A stretch of DNA of 64,000 nt, taken from Hymenopellis radicata (taxonomy: Eukaryota > Basidiomycota > Agaricomycetes > Agaricales > Physalacriaceae). The notes under the pieces were generated by a model. The model saw only the letters and a program-made list of their open reading frames with translations, did no database searches and was not told the DNA's origin. Positions 43,643 through 54,472 of the stretch are shown in pieces (position 1 is the stretch's first letter; each line of letters starts with the position of its first letter). Location of the stretch: NCBI GenBank assembly GCA_015501595.1, contig JADNRX010000037.1, positions 186,001 through 250,000 on the forward strand. The letters are read 5' to 3'. The translations under genes were made by a program, and so were the position numbers.

Positions 43643-46600
43643 CTACAGCTCTACTTTGATACGATGATGCCACTCTGCATTCTTCCTCATCTCCTCGAGC
43701 GTGGGCGTCTGCAGCTTCCCGTCCGCGTCAAATGTTTCCACAAAGAGTAGTCGAACGGCAGCGGCGGCGCAGGAATACAGGTAAAGTCCTGCTTTACGCC
43801 GTAGTCGTCGTACGTGAACGGCTGGCTGGGATCTTTGGGGATGTTGAGCACAATCGCGTTACTCGACTCCATAGAGACGTCGTAGTCAAAGTAGTTCAGC
43901 GGAGTCAGTATAAAGCTGACCAAAGATTAATACCGGAGACTCGTGTGCGTATAGAACAACTCGCCTGGATGTAGCAAGGTTGGTCTTGGTGTTGGGTGAA
44001 TCCTCTGCTTGGGGCTACAACAAACGAGTAGGATTCTGCTCGACGCCGTGGACGATGTACGCACCAAATGATGCATCCCCACGTTTATCCAGGCCACCAG
44101 GTCTTCCTGGACGAGGCTTTCCCCGTCAAAGAACTTGTGGAAGTCGACCATAGGCTGCCGGGAAGGTTCATGTTCCACATACAGCTCGACGTCGGTTCAG
44201 TCTCTTTGCGTCTGGACACCGCGAGGTTGTATCGGGCCCAGTTGGCGTTGTTGAGAAGACGCTTCGAACCAACGACAGTCTAGGAATAATGTCAGCCTCC
44301 ATTGTGACACGTATGATTGGCTAATGTACGTTGTGAATGGGAGAGAAACCAGGATGGATAGCGTAACCACGCGGGTAGCCCCAAGCGTTCTTGCTCTCAG
44401 AATTGACGATGGAATAGCCCCCTTGGAAGTTGGCGGGATACTTGAGAAGCGCGTCATCCTCGTTTTCGATGTACTTCTTCGTGATCTTCTGCTGAAGGAC
44501 AGTCTTGCCCCAATCGTCGTCGAACCAAGGTTGCTCGACTTGCTCCTGTGCCGTGGTCGTCTGGAGGAGCGAGTTCTCCAGTCCGTCAATGTCAAAGTCG
44601 ACCCTTTTAGAACGGTATGAGTTTTACAGCAAAATCAGGAGAAAGGTCGAGTCGCACTTGAAATTGATGACGTGGTCGTGGAGGTTACCCACTTGAAGAA
44701 CGAGTTAGATGTTGTGCATTCCAAGCGTGCCACACTTACTGGTTGTATCACGGATTCGACCACCATACCCTTCTTGTCGGGGCTCCCAGTAGCCACCTTG
44801 TAGGTATCCAGACGCTGAAATGCGGACCTCTATGGTCCCATCTAGCTGGAACGTGTAGTCAAACTAGTAGCAAGCCGTCAAGACGCGCAGACATGTCGCG
44901 TGACATTAACATACCACTATAAGATGTCGTTAGTCACGGCGAAGCTTAACGATAATTGATCACTCACAATAGTCATAACTACAACCCCACAAAAAGATCA
45001 GCAACTCCTCTCAGTACCTCTTACGAGAAAACACTCACTTTCCAACAGTGCTGATGCTCCGCACAGTAAGGACGTATCCCTTCACAGCACCAAACTCGCC
45101 CTCCATATAACCAGTGTGTCGAGTGATCGGCTTGCCCGTGTCCTGCTCAAATATACAGATCGCCCTCTTCCTTGTGACGCTCCCCGTGCTGGAGAAGGTC
45201 GTCGCGGGCAAGTATACAGCTTCGTGCGGGCAGTCATAGCCCGGAAGCATGTCCCTCACCGAGCCACCCATGCCGAAGAAGCGATCGAGCCATGCAGTGG
45301 TTGTTTGCATAGGATCGTTACCACCTTCAAACAATTGAATTCGACTTGGCAAAGCATTTTAAGAGGCAAAACTACGGACCGTATTGAGCAATCGCCTCCT
45401 GAGGAGCAAGCTATCATCATTTTGTCAATAAGTCTGAAGCGCTTGACCTGGTGGAAGGTGAATTACCTGGTAAATGATACGCGAGCCCTTGAAAGCGATG
45501 TTCCAAAGACTCATGCCCATATCTCTGTCAAAGCCGAGATACATGCTCCATCCCATCCAACTGATGTACTGACGCGCTCTGTCAACGCGGAAGCGAAGAC
45601 CAGCGAAGGAGACCGAGCGCGGGCCAGGAAGATGATCGAGGTCGCGCTGGGCGCCGACACGCTTTCTTGTAGTCCAAGAATAATCGGCCTTGTCGTCTGG
45701 CCTATCAGGAATGCGAACCAGAGTGCCGTTTTTGAATGCAGACAAGAAATCTTCGGTGGAGTTGAAGACTTGGTGATTGTAGACGACCTTTTCGGGAGTA
45801 TGTAAGTATCATCAGGAGGACGGAGTGGTTGGATCAAGTCACCTTCAAAATCTTCCACAATGAAGGATCTGTACCGCTCATGTCGACATACTGGAAAAAG
45901 TCTACGGGATGCAGCCATGGACCGGCGACGTTGCGCTTCCAGTTGAGCCACATACGGCGGAAGCTGCCGTCGAAGCTGAAGGGAGCTGACGCCCCGGTGT
46001 TAAGTGTATCAGTTGGCAAGCCTTTGGCGACGCCACCAAAGAGTTCCTAATGATCCTTCAGCAAAAATCTAGATTTCATAGTAGAATCAACACGAACCCA
46101 GAACGCCTCTTCATACAGCGGTGCAAATGACGATATCATAGTAGAGAGTTCCGAGCCCGTGGCGTATCCAGCCGCGTGGAAAGGAATATCGTCTCGGTGG
46201 TAAATCTCCGTCAACGGCTCCATGGTCGTCTTGGAGCTGATAGGAAGCGGTCCGACCAAGTAATCCTTGATAACTGGCACCGATCCATGATGAATAGTCA
46301 CCCTTGCATACTTCTCCGGCGGCGAAACCGTTTCGGGGGACTCCAGGTAGGCAAGCGCGTCGGCTTTTAGAGGGTAGTACAGTTCGATCATGAAGATCAC
46401 GTTGTCCGATAGTCTTGAGACAGATGTGCGGGTGAGGTTGAGCTCCCGCTCTGGTGCCTCGAGCCAGGCTTGGACCGATGTAGTTTCATGCACGGTCAGT
46501 GAAGACCAGATGTTGATGGGTGCAGGAGGGTCGGCCGGAGGCGGTTGGATAGCAGCGCATTGCTTTAGCCCTTCGCCAGAGGGATCTGTATAGATCGACA

Positions 46601-46787
46601 CGGCATCGTCTTCGTTTGAGAAGAGGAATGCTGGATGCACAGAGATAACGACAGATGTGGCGATGAGGGTCACGAGACAAGTCGTGAGGCTCCAGCTCCT
46701 AAAACTGCGCCTAGTTGACAATGGAGAAACATTGATGTCCTCGTCATGCACTGGCAGAGGTTCGTACTTTTGGTTAGTATCGAACAT
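43643..46787 (-). CDS. Membrane-anchored copper amine oxidase
   Basis: Oxidises primary amines to aldehydes with release of ammonia and hydrogen peroxide, using copper and a topaquinone made from its own Tyr. The N-terminus has a basic stretch and a single helix (LTTCLVTLIATSVVISV), so type II anchoring is likely. Landmarks: ISWMGWSMYLGFDRDMGMSL, TAWLDRFFGMGGSVRDM with the catalytic Asp, TVGNYDYLFDYTFQLDG with the topaquinone Tyr, copper His in NLHDHVINFKVDFD and GMHHLPQAED. At least ten introns; the topaquinone Tyr lies in an 11-nt exon (44968-44978), followed by a 2-nt exon (44915-44916). Near 43742 the frame slips by one base before the normal tail (VETFDADGKLQTPT...HRIKVEL); the given end at 43643 is the stop of that tail. 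Confidence 0.88.
44915..44916 (-). other. 2-nt microexon (TG) of the amine oxidase gene
   Basis: Between TAT-T (end of exon at 44968) and TTTGACTAC (exon from 44863) the frame needs two extra bases. Minus-strand reading shows a 51-nt intron (GTGAGTG...CTTATAG, 44917-44967), the bases TG, and another 51-nt intron (GTATGTT...CTACTAG, 44864-44914). Joining gives NYDYLFDY, the expected family sequence; skipping TG gives an immediate TGA. Confidence 0.7.
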
Positions 46788-47043
46788 GGCGGTCGCGTTG
46801 AAGCGTGCGATTGATTACTCACCATCTATATATCATCCTGATAAGCCACACGTACCGTTATCTTTCTTGCCAGGCAAGTCGTAGTTATCAAAGAGCGAAG
46901 ACGAATGCATGGCATTTTAAGCTGCCGATAAGCGCATTAATTGTCTTGGGAGATATCAGAAAGGCCAGACTCGGGGGTCAGTAGAGATAAGTAATCGACA
47001 TACAAGAAGTACAAGCAAGCAAAGGTGTGCAGTATGAGGAACA

Positions 47044-48059
47044 TCAATCGTATCTTGAGTTTTTTCGCGGAGGAGGAGGCGAACGAGACCGCGAGCGAGA
47101 TCTGGAACGTGAGTGACCACGGTCGCCACCTCGCCCACGACCGCCGCCGCGCGCACCACGTCGACCCCAACCGCCAGAACCACGCGCTGGCGGGGAGTAA
47201 CCACGTTCTCCACGACGAGGAGGCGGTATGCGACTATCCTGGTCCATGTCTCTATCTCTATCTCTGTCCCTGTCACTAAAGCTCCCTCTGCGTGCTCCGC
47301 GGCCACGGGAACCCGGTCCGTTTGAGTCTCCCCGCCAATGACCACCACCGCCACGTCCAGCGGGACCGGTGGCGCCAAGATTACCAGCCCATCCACCGTC
47401 ACCTCCCCGTGCAGGCCCGGATTTCCATCCGTTATTCGCAGGTGCGCGAGGCACCTCACTCGGTGCCGTCACATTTTTCGGTAGGAACACAGCGACAAGA
47501 AGATAGTCGCCGGGGACCAGCCGTAGATCATCGAGCGTTCGCTCCTCCCGCTCTTTCTCCGACGATTCACGGGTTACTGGTTCGTCGTCCTCAAGCAAGC
47601 GGGGCGCGATGCTCGTCAATGTACCCGGCTCGCCCAATATATCCCGCGAGTAGACTTGGCCCAGGTCCTTTTGTGCGTAGCGTCCCTTATTCGTCGCGTC
47701 GGCGTAGACGGTACGGAATGAAAACCGAGCAAGTGGGTGTCGGTATTCAGCTATATGCGGCGCTGTGTCTCGAAGTGTTGTTAGAACCTCTCGCAGCGTA
47801 GCGTCCTTCCTGTTTATATGAGTTCAAGGCAGTCACGCTACAACAGTATGCTCACCAAGTAAAGATCTGTTGTTCATCTGTTGTTGGCAATGGTCCGTCT
47901 TCAAACTGTCCTAACCGATGGAAACCGCCAACTTTTACGAATGTCCGAATTAAAAAGGGAGACCTCTGTTACAAAGTTAGCATAGTTGTGTTCCGAACGC
48001 GTTGAACTGACCTGTTCCTGAGATGAAGCGGATTGCTCTGCAGGTATCGTGTCGTCCAT
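47044..48059 (-). CDS. SAP18: SAP18-like protein of Sin3/ASAP complexes
   Basis: SAP18 is a ubiquitin-like-fold subunit of Sin3 histone deacetylase and of the ASAP/exon-junction splicing complexes. From ATG 48059: MDDTIPAEQSASSQEQ, then after an intron PFLIRTFVKVGGFHRLGQF, then IFTWKDATLREVLTTLRD, HPLARFSFRTVYADATNKGR, QKDLGQVYSRDILGEPGTL and RTLDDLRLVPGDYLLVAVFL, all typical. The tail is an unusually long RGG/RS-rich extension (GSRGRGARRGSF, DRDRDRDRDMD, RSRSRSRSRSP), about 110 aa, suggesting RNA or splicing-factor contact. Three exons; introns of 46 nt. Opposite-strand frames in the repetitive tail are shadows. Confidence 0.92.
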
Positions 48060-48339
48060 GGCCGAAGGAAGTGAACCAAAGGCGCGCGGAGTTTAAAATG
48101 CGTCCCGATCCGGACTGTCGGGGTTAGGGTTTCAACCTGTCCAGATCCCCAAAGCTTTCTTCCGAACCACCATCCTCGGCCGCGTCATTGGGGTCTCCGA
48201 CGCGCCCACCAGTGCGAGAGTTTTTGACATCCCTCATAGGTCATCTAGGTGGGTATTTACGCCTTCGCAAACGCGTCCTTACCATTTCTTTTAGCAAGCA
48301 CTGGAAATCTCCTACTGTTAAAGTCGGCCTTCATCCGCG

Positions 48340-50091
48340 ATGCAGCAGACTGTGTCGCAATGCACCAATTGTGGTGCTTTCACCCGACGGAGTCTCCATC
48401 ACGAAGAAGAATACCAGAGCTCTGTGTTTCTTGAGCGACTCCGTACCTCGAATTTCCCAGCGACGGACGAGGAGATCTCGCACATCCGAGACACCATCTT
48501 ACCCACTGTCTCCGACGACATATCATCCATCGAATCCAAAGTCGCGTCCCTTCATCAAGTTATCAGGTCGATGGGGCAAGAGCGAGAGAGGTTGAAAAAC
48601 GTCCACCAGAAGTACAACAACCTCATTTCCTTACATCGAACTCTTCCCTTGGAAATCTGGTCGGAAATATTCCTGTACACGCTTTCCAACACCTCCGATT
48701 CAAATGCGCTTGACGCGTCTGGGATCATGTGGCAGCTCAGTCACGTCTGCCAGAGATGGCGAAACATCGCTTTGTCCCTTCGTTCGCTTTGGTCGACTAT
48801 AGATCTTCATTTTCCGAAAGCGGCGCAGCATGAAGCAGATGTGCAGTGCTTGGAAGCAGTTCTTCATCGTTCTCGCGAAGGATTATTGGACGTATCTCTA
48901 AGACACGACATACCAAGCCTGAGACTGAGCCTTAGCTCTTACCCATCTTTCTTACAGCGGATGCTCGACATCGTAGTGGCGGAATCGTACCGGTGGCGGC
49001 ATTTATTTCTCTCAGATCACCGCGGGCATTTAAGTATGCTCTACGCACCACTTCATAATCGGCTTCCTCGTCTTGAGTGTCTGGACATTTATTGTGCTGA
49101 CATGGGGCCGAAGGAACGATTAGTTTTTAAAGATTGTCCTCGTCTTAGGAAATTCAGTCTTGTTGTAACTCCGCTGCTCGTCGAACTTCCGTGGGACCAA
49201 ATCACGGAGCTAGACTTGTCTTGTATGGACTTCGATGACGAGGAGGACCGCAGAGCGTGTATGCGTTTGATTGGGCAGTGTCCATCGCTCCAGATCCTCT
49301 CTACGCCTTCCTGGAATTCGGAAGACGACGAGGACGAATCGGCGTACGCCCCGATCACCTGCTGGAATATGCGGGAACTCTCGGCCACGTCGGTACCTGT
49401 CATCGACGCGCTCACACTCCCTCATCTACGGGAGTGTTCGCTTAATTCTGACCCGCCCACAACCCACTACGGTATCCTGCGCTCATTCAAACAACTACTC
49501 ATTCGTTCCAATTGTTTAAGCGCTCTCACCAGCCTCTCGCTTGCTAGTGTGCCCCTTGACACCTCACCTGAACATAGCCTCCTCTCTATCCTTTCCCAGA
49601 CACATAGTCTCACCCTCCTCGACTTGGAGGTATCCATGCAAGAGTTCAGTGATCTTACAGATATTGACGACCGGGAACAAATAGTGGCGATCGTGAAATC
49701 CCTAGAGGTCGTACCGACCGAAACTGTCACATTCCTCCCCCTCCTTTCGTCTCTCAACATTCGGGTGTATAATCACTCTGGCCCACTGACCCTACCTTAT
49801 TTTGGGCCTCTTGGCAGTCTTGCTTCCACGCTCAAGTCACGTTGGGAAGGGGACGATATGGTCGGACTGGCAAGGCTTAGGACATGCCACTTTACTGTGC
49901 AGGCAAAGCATCTGAAGTATGTCGTATCTCGGGATGATCATGGGAGTGTCGTCCCCCGTATCTTCACTAAGGCGGAAGGGCGTATCTTTAATGCGCTGAT
50001 TGACGATGGGATGGACCTCACCATACGGGTTACGTCGGATTTGATTGAAAACGAGGGAGACGGTAACGTGGTTTTCGCCGTTCGCCGTTGA
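48340..50091 (+). CDS. F-box-like protein, copy 3 (intact)
   Basis: 583 codons without intron. N-terminal CxxC segment (VSQCTNCGAFTRRSLHHEEE), a heptad-rich coiled coil (about 40-95), an F-box-like helix pair (HRTLPLEIWSEIFLYTLSN; WQLSHVCQRWRNIALSLRSL), then irregular leucine-rich repeats (LPWDQITELDLSCMDFDDEE; IDALTLPHLRECSL; SLLSILSQTHSLTLLDLEV) and a conserved tail (IFNALIDDGMDLTIRV). The likely role is substrate selection by an SCF ubiquitin ligase, from family knowledge. It is the only undamaged complete member seen here. A second copy follows in tandem and shares about 100 bp upstream. Start chosen because MxQTVSQC is conserved in copy 4. Confidence 0.85.
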   Translation: MQQTVSQCTNCGAFTRRSLHHEEEYQSSVFLERLRTSNFPATDEEISHIRDTILPTVSDDISSIESKVASLHQVIRSMGQERERLKNVHQKYNNLISLHRTLPLEIWSEIFLYTLSNTSDSNALDASGIMWQLSHVCQRWRNIALSLRSLWSTIDLHFPKAAQHEADVQCLEAVLHRSREGLLDVSLRHDIPSLRLSLSSYPSFLQRMLDIVVAESYRWRHLFLSDHRGHLSMLYAPLHNRLPRLECLDIYCADMGPKERLVFKDCPRLRKFSLVVTPLLVELPWDQITELDLSCMDFDDEEDRRACMRLIGQCPSLQILSTPSWNSEDDEDESAYAPITCWNMRELSATSVPVIDALTLPHLRECSLNSDPPTTHYGILRSFKQLLIRSNCLSALTSLSLASVPLDTSPEHSLLSILSQTHSLTLLDLEVSMQEFSDLTDIDDREQIVAIVKSLEVVPTETVTFLPLLSSLNIRVYNHSGPLTLPYFGPLGSLASTLKSRWEGDDMVGLARLRTCHFTVQAKHLKYVVSRDDHGSVVPRIFTKAEGRIFNALIDDGMDLTIRVTSDLIENEGDGNVVFAVRR

Positions 50092-50684
50092 ATTCTGCGT
50101 TTCGGGAACTTGACTCTGCTCATTGAAGGTAAGGATCTTTTCGTGTACGGAAGAATCTTCCTGACTCTGTGATTGGCAGTAGTATTTCTATGTTTCATTC
50201 GGACTCTTGAAGTCCTACAACTTCGACGGGGACAACAGCATAGACGTCTCTCTTTTTGATCGACGGTAGCCTGTTCATTTCATAGCTTGTCGCTTCTGCC
50301 TTGATTTGTCTACATCATTGTTCTACAAACTAACTTGATAAAGCATCATGAACCATTGAATGTCCTTGATTCGTTGTCTGGAGCAGTGTTGGATGACCGG
50401 TCGACAACTAGCATAAGAATGTACGTAAAGTCAATGTTGACGCTGCTAGGGGCAGGCACGTGCTTCTGTCTCTTGGTCGATCACCAAAGTGTTTGCACTG
50501 TTTCTTCCGAACCACCATCTTCAGCCGCGTCAGTGGGCCCTCCGACGCGCCACTCAAAGTAGTCTATCAGTTCGAGGAGTCTGATTTCTCATACGGTATC
50601 TAGGTGCGTATCCACGCCTTCGAAAACGCGTCCTTACCATTTCTTCCAGTGGCACTTTCCTCTTCGAGTCGGTCTGCATTCGGA
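50092..50684. other. Intergenic region between tandem F-box-like genes
   Basis: No gene seen. The last 100 bp (from about 50580) repeat the region before copy 3, including CCTTCGaAAACGCGTCCTTACCATT-type sequence, so promoter elements were duplicated with the gene. Confidence 0.5.
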
Positions 50685-52497
50685 ATGCCGCAGACTGTGT
50701 CCCAATGCACTAATTGTAGTGCTTTCATCAGACGGAGTCTCCATCACGAAGAGGAGTACCAGAGCTCTGTGTTTCTTGAGCGACTCCGTACCTCCAATTT
50801 CCCTGCGACGGACGAGGAGATCTCCCACATCCGACACACCATCTTACCCACCGTGTTCGACGACATATCATCCATCGAATCCAAACTCACATCCCTTCGG
50901 GAGGTCATCACGTCCATGGAGGAAGAGCGAGAGAGGTTGAAAAACGTCCGCCAGAAGTACAACAACCTCATTTCCTTGCATCGCACTCTCCCCTCGGAAA
51001 TCTGGTCGGAAATATTCATGTACACGCTTTCTAGCGCCTTGGATTCAAATGCGTTTAACGCGTCTGGGATCATGTGGCGGCTCAGTCACGTTTGCCAGAG
51101 CTGGCGCAACATCGCTTTGTCCCTTCGTTCCTTTTGGTCGACTATGCATATTTGTTTACCAAAAGAGGCCCAACAGGATGGGGACGTGCAGCGCTTGGAG
51201 ACAGTTCTTCAGCGTTCCCGTCAGGGACCACTAAACTTATTTTTCAGCGACGACGATTTCTTATTTTTCAGTGACGACGATTTCGATAGACAGGCCCCGG
51301 GGCCCAAACCCTCGATCCTAAAGCGCATGCTCGAGATTGTCTTCGCCGAATCGTACCGGTGGCGGAATGTACGTCTACCCGAGTGCCGAATGTATTGGAC
51401 CATCCTCGACGCGCCACTTCATCATCAGCTTCCTCACCTCGAGTCCCTGGGACTCGCAAGTTTCGTGCGCAATCCGGAGGCTCGGGCTTACCCAGTGGTG
51501 TCTACGTTTGAAGGCTGCCCTCGTCTCAGAGAATTGAGTCTTAGTGGTGCAATTCCACCACTCCTCGATCTCAGGCTTCCGTGGGACCAAATCACAGAGC
51601 TTGACCTTTGTTGTATGATCGTCGATGACGAGGAGGACCGCAGAGCATGTCTGCGCTTTATTGGACAGTGTCCATCTCTTAAAATCCTCGGTATGTCTGG
51701 ATATGATTCGGTGGCCGAGGTGGCATCGGCATATACACCGATCACCTGCTCGAACGTGTGGAAGCTCCATGGTACGACGGTGCCCGTCATCGACGCTCTC
51801 ACGCTTCCTTGTCTACGGGAGGCATCCCTTGAGCCCAACGACAGCGCTACTCACTTCAATATCCTGTATTCATTCAAACGACTACTCACTCGTTCCAATT
51901 CTTTGGGCGCCCTCACTAAACTCTCGCTTATTAACAACGTGCTGCTTGCTCCCACGGCGAACCCAGAACATAGCCTACATTCACTTCTTTCCCAGACACA
52001 TAGTCTCGCCTTCCTCGACCTAGAGATAGATGTAGTGGATGAAACGGATTTTAGCGACCGGGACCAAATAGTGGCGATGGTGAGATCCCTCGAGGTCGTG
52101 CCTACCGAACCTGTCACTTTCCTCCCCCGCCTTTCGTCTCTCCAGGTTCATGTGTTTAGACATCCCGACCCGCGGAGGCTGCTGTATTTTGGGCCTGTCG
52201 GTAGTTTTTGCTTCGACGCTCAAGACGCGGTGGAAAGGGGACGATACGCTCAGCCTAGGCAGGCTTAAAAAATGCCACTTTGATGTACAAGCATGGGCCA
52301 TGAAGACGAACGAGATTATCTTCCGGGACGACCGTTCGGTGACCACTGGGAATGCGTTCAATGCGGAGGAAACGCAGATATTTAATGCGCTGATTGACGA
52401 GGGGATGGACCTCTCGATAAGGGTGACGACGGATTTGGTTAAAAACACTTCAGGCGGACGTCCATTTTTCGCAGTTCCCGCAGTGCCCCCTTGGTGA
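50685..52497 (+). pseudogene. F-box-like protein, copy 4, frameshifted near the end
   Basis: Tandem relative of copy 3 with the same order: VSQCTNCSAFIRRSLHHEEE, coiled coil, HRTLPSEIWSEIFMYTLSSA, WRLSHVCQSWRNIALSLRSF, leucine-rich part. A run of five T at 52205-52209, one more than expected, throws the frame off in the conserved GSFASTLKTRW block, so the original frame ends at 52268 as ...DAVERGRYAQPRQA. The lost tail (FNALIDEGMDLSIRVTTDL) is still readable up to TGA at 52495-52497. A short internal duplication gives FFSDDDFLFFSDDDF near residue 185. If translated, about 527 aa lacking the tail; sequencing error in the T run is possible. An in-frame upstream ATG is at 50604. Confidence 0.8.
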
Positions 52498-53174
52498 CTT
52501 GAATTTATGCAAGGTAAGCGACGGTTTTATGTGTGGGAGAATGTTTCTGACTCTGTGAATGACAGCAGGATTTCTAATGCTGCATTTTATTATTAACGAT
52601 ACCGTGTACTCATAGATTTTCGGTTCCAGGCTGTATCTGTCATATTTCTTTTTGAACCCAATGAAAACCGACAAGGCAGATGCGCGACGCCCCAGTCGGG
52701 CAGTCACGTCTCCTTCTCTCCTGCAATCATCTCAGAATTCCGAGCCTCCATAACGCGCCCTGGTTGATGCTCACCTGGTACTGCGAATCAATAGTCCACT
52801 CGGACCGACGCGTCGAAAACGAAAATTCGTTGATAAGGTGAGAATTGTTAGGTTATCCCGCTAGCATTCGACTGTAAGAGAAACCATTTCTCGTAAGTAC
52901 AGTGATATCCCGTCTTCCTTCGTACGATCGGTTCCCACTTGCAATGCAATAGCAATGCCACCATTCCCTGTACATTATTCACCGCTCCATATACTTCCAG
53001 TAGCAGCAAAGCGTTCTACAGGCCATTCGAAGCGAACATCTCTACTATCGATCCGAAATTTGGAAGCCAGCACAATCACGCAGAGTCCAAAATCAGGGAT
53101 ATAATGAATACAAAACGTCGTTACATCCTACAGAACACCACCCATTTACCTAGATAAATCACAACACAATGTTT
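52498..53174. other. Intergenic region
   Basis: About 680 bp, nothing recognisable apart from short frames; includes the 3' flanks of F-box copy 4 and of the next minus-strand gene. Confidence 0.5.
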
Positions 53175-54299
53175 CTACTTCTTTCCCTTTCTTTTGGAGG
53201 ACTTTGAGCTCCCTGGAGATGCTGGTGAGGCAACTGCGGATGTGGATGAAGCCGCTGGTACTGTCGCAACGGCAGGTGTTGTCGTAGGGGCTTTAACAGC
53301 AGGCTTCTTCGCCTGTGGGGATTTCTTGTGCATGAAACCAATCAGGAAGGAAGCTACAGTGCCAGAAACAATCAGGAGGATGAACTTTGGAATACGAATG
53401 ACAAGGTTGTAGATCTTGGTCATCCATGTAGCAAAGAATTCCATGATATATTCCCTATGGACACGTCAGGATGACGCCAAGAGGTGAGTGTAAGACGTGC
53501 CTTTCTCCTCCAGGCGCGTAGGCCGTGTTCCAGGGTGTAGTGACCTGCCATCCATCGGCAAGAAGGAAATCGCGAAGGGCCGCGTCACGAAGGCGGAGAT
53601 TCTGGGGGCGGTAGAAGCGGAGACTCTGCCCGCGGTCCTTGAGGATAAGAACGTAGGGCGCCTGCCACACGACCCACTTGGTGGTAAGGTACGTGACATT
53701 GAAGTAGTCAATACGACCCCAGCGGACATTGGGCATATCATCAGCGAGCAGGGTACGATTATAAGCGTCGTCGAATGCCTCATCCACGAACTTGGAGAGC
53801 CCGTCCTGACGGCCGGTGGCGGCGGTACTGCAGGCACACTGATAAGAAGGAGGATACGTTACGTGAGAGCGGATGGAACGTACATGCAGATAGCCCAGAC
53901 ACGGTCGGCGGCTTCCTCGTCAGAAAGAGGTTCGTTGACAATCATGTCCTCGTAGTTGTCATCCGTGATCAAAGGGATACGGTCATCCCAGGGCGACACC
54001 TGGGCCGCCGCTATACGCTCGGTGATGTTCACACCGAAACGCTGGAACAATGCCTGCGCAGGTTCCGACGTGAGATACGTGTTCACGTCGAGCAGACCAA
54101 GTAGATCCGGTGTTCCCTCGGTGGCAGGCTGCTTGGGCGCCACAAATTCCGCGTCACCAGAGGACTCGAATGTACTGTCGACCTGGATAGGTACCGCGGT
54201 CGGTGCTGCGCGCTGCTGGCCCGGTTTCCAGCCCTCCGAGAAGTACTGGCCGCGCACAGCACTGGCAGCGAGCAGACAGGCGTGCCATGAAAATTTCAT
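53175..54299 (-). CDS. ER membrane protein with thioredoxin-like lumenal part
   Basis: From ATG 54299 a signal peptide (MKFSWHACLLAASAVRGQYF) starts a lumenal region. Residues about 95-230 have a thioredoxin-like look: NYEDMIVNEPLSDEEAADRV, LSKFVDEAFDDAYNRTLLAD, NVRWGRIDYFNVTYLTTKWV, WQAPYVLILKDRGQSLRFYR and DAALRDFLLADGWQ. There is no CxxC redox pair, so disulfide activity is unlikely. A membrane helix (IPKFILLIVSGTVASFLIGF) is followed by a Lys/Ser/Ala-rich cytosolic tail ending KRKGKK. Two introns: one around 53838-53890 with acceptor CTGCAG, and one near 53457-53512 that seems to begin GCACGT (GC-AG). Family of fungal proteins without a well-known function. Divergent from KEX1, sharing a 173-bp promoter. 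Confidence 0.7.
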
Positions 54300-54472
54300 G
54301 ATGGGAGCAGGAGACAAGCCGTTATCGGAGAGGGTAGCATGCGCCCCGAACAATAGGCCGATTAGAGGGTTTTCCGCTTTAGGCAGTACTTGCATCTCCT
54401 GCTACGCGCCATCATCAACGACACGGCTGTGTAGGCAAGGCTACGACGCGGGTTACTTGCTGAACCACCACC

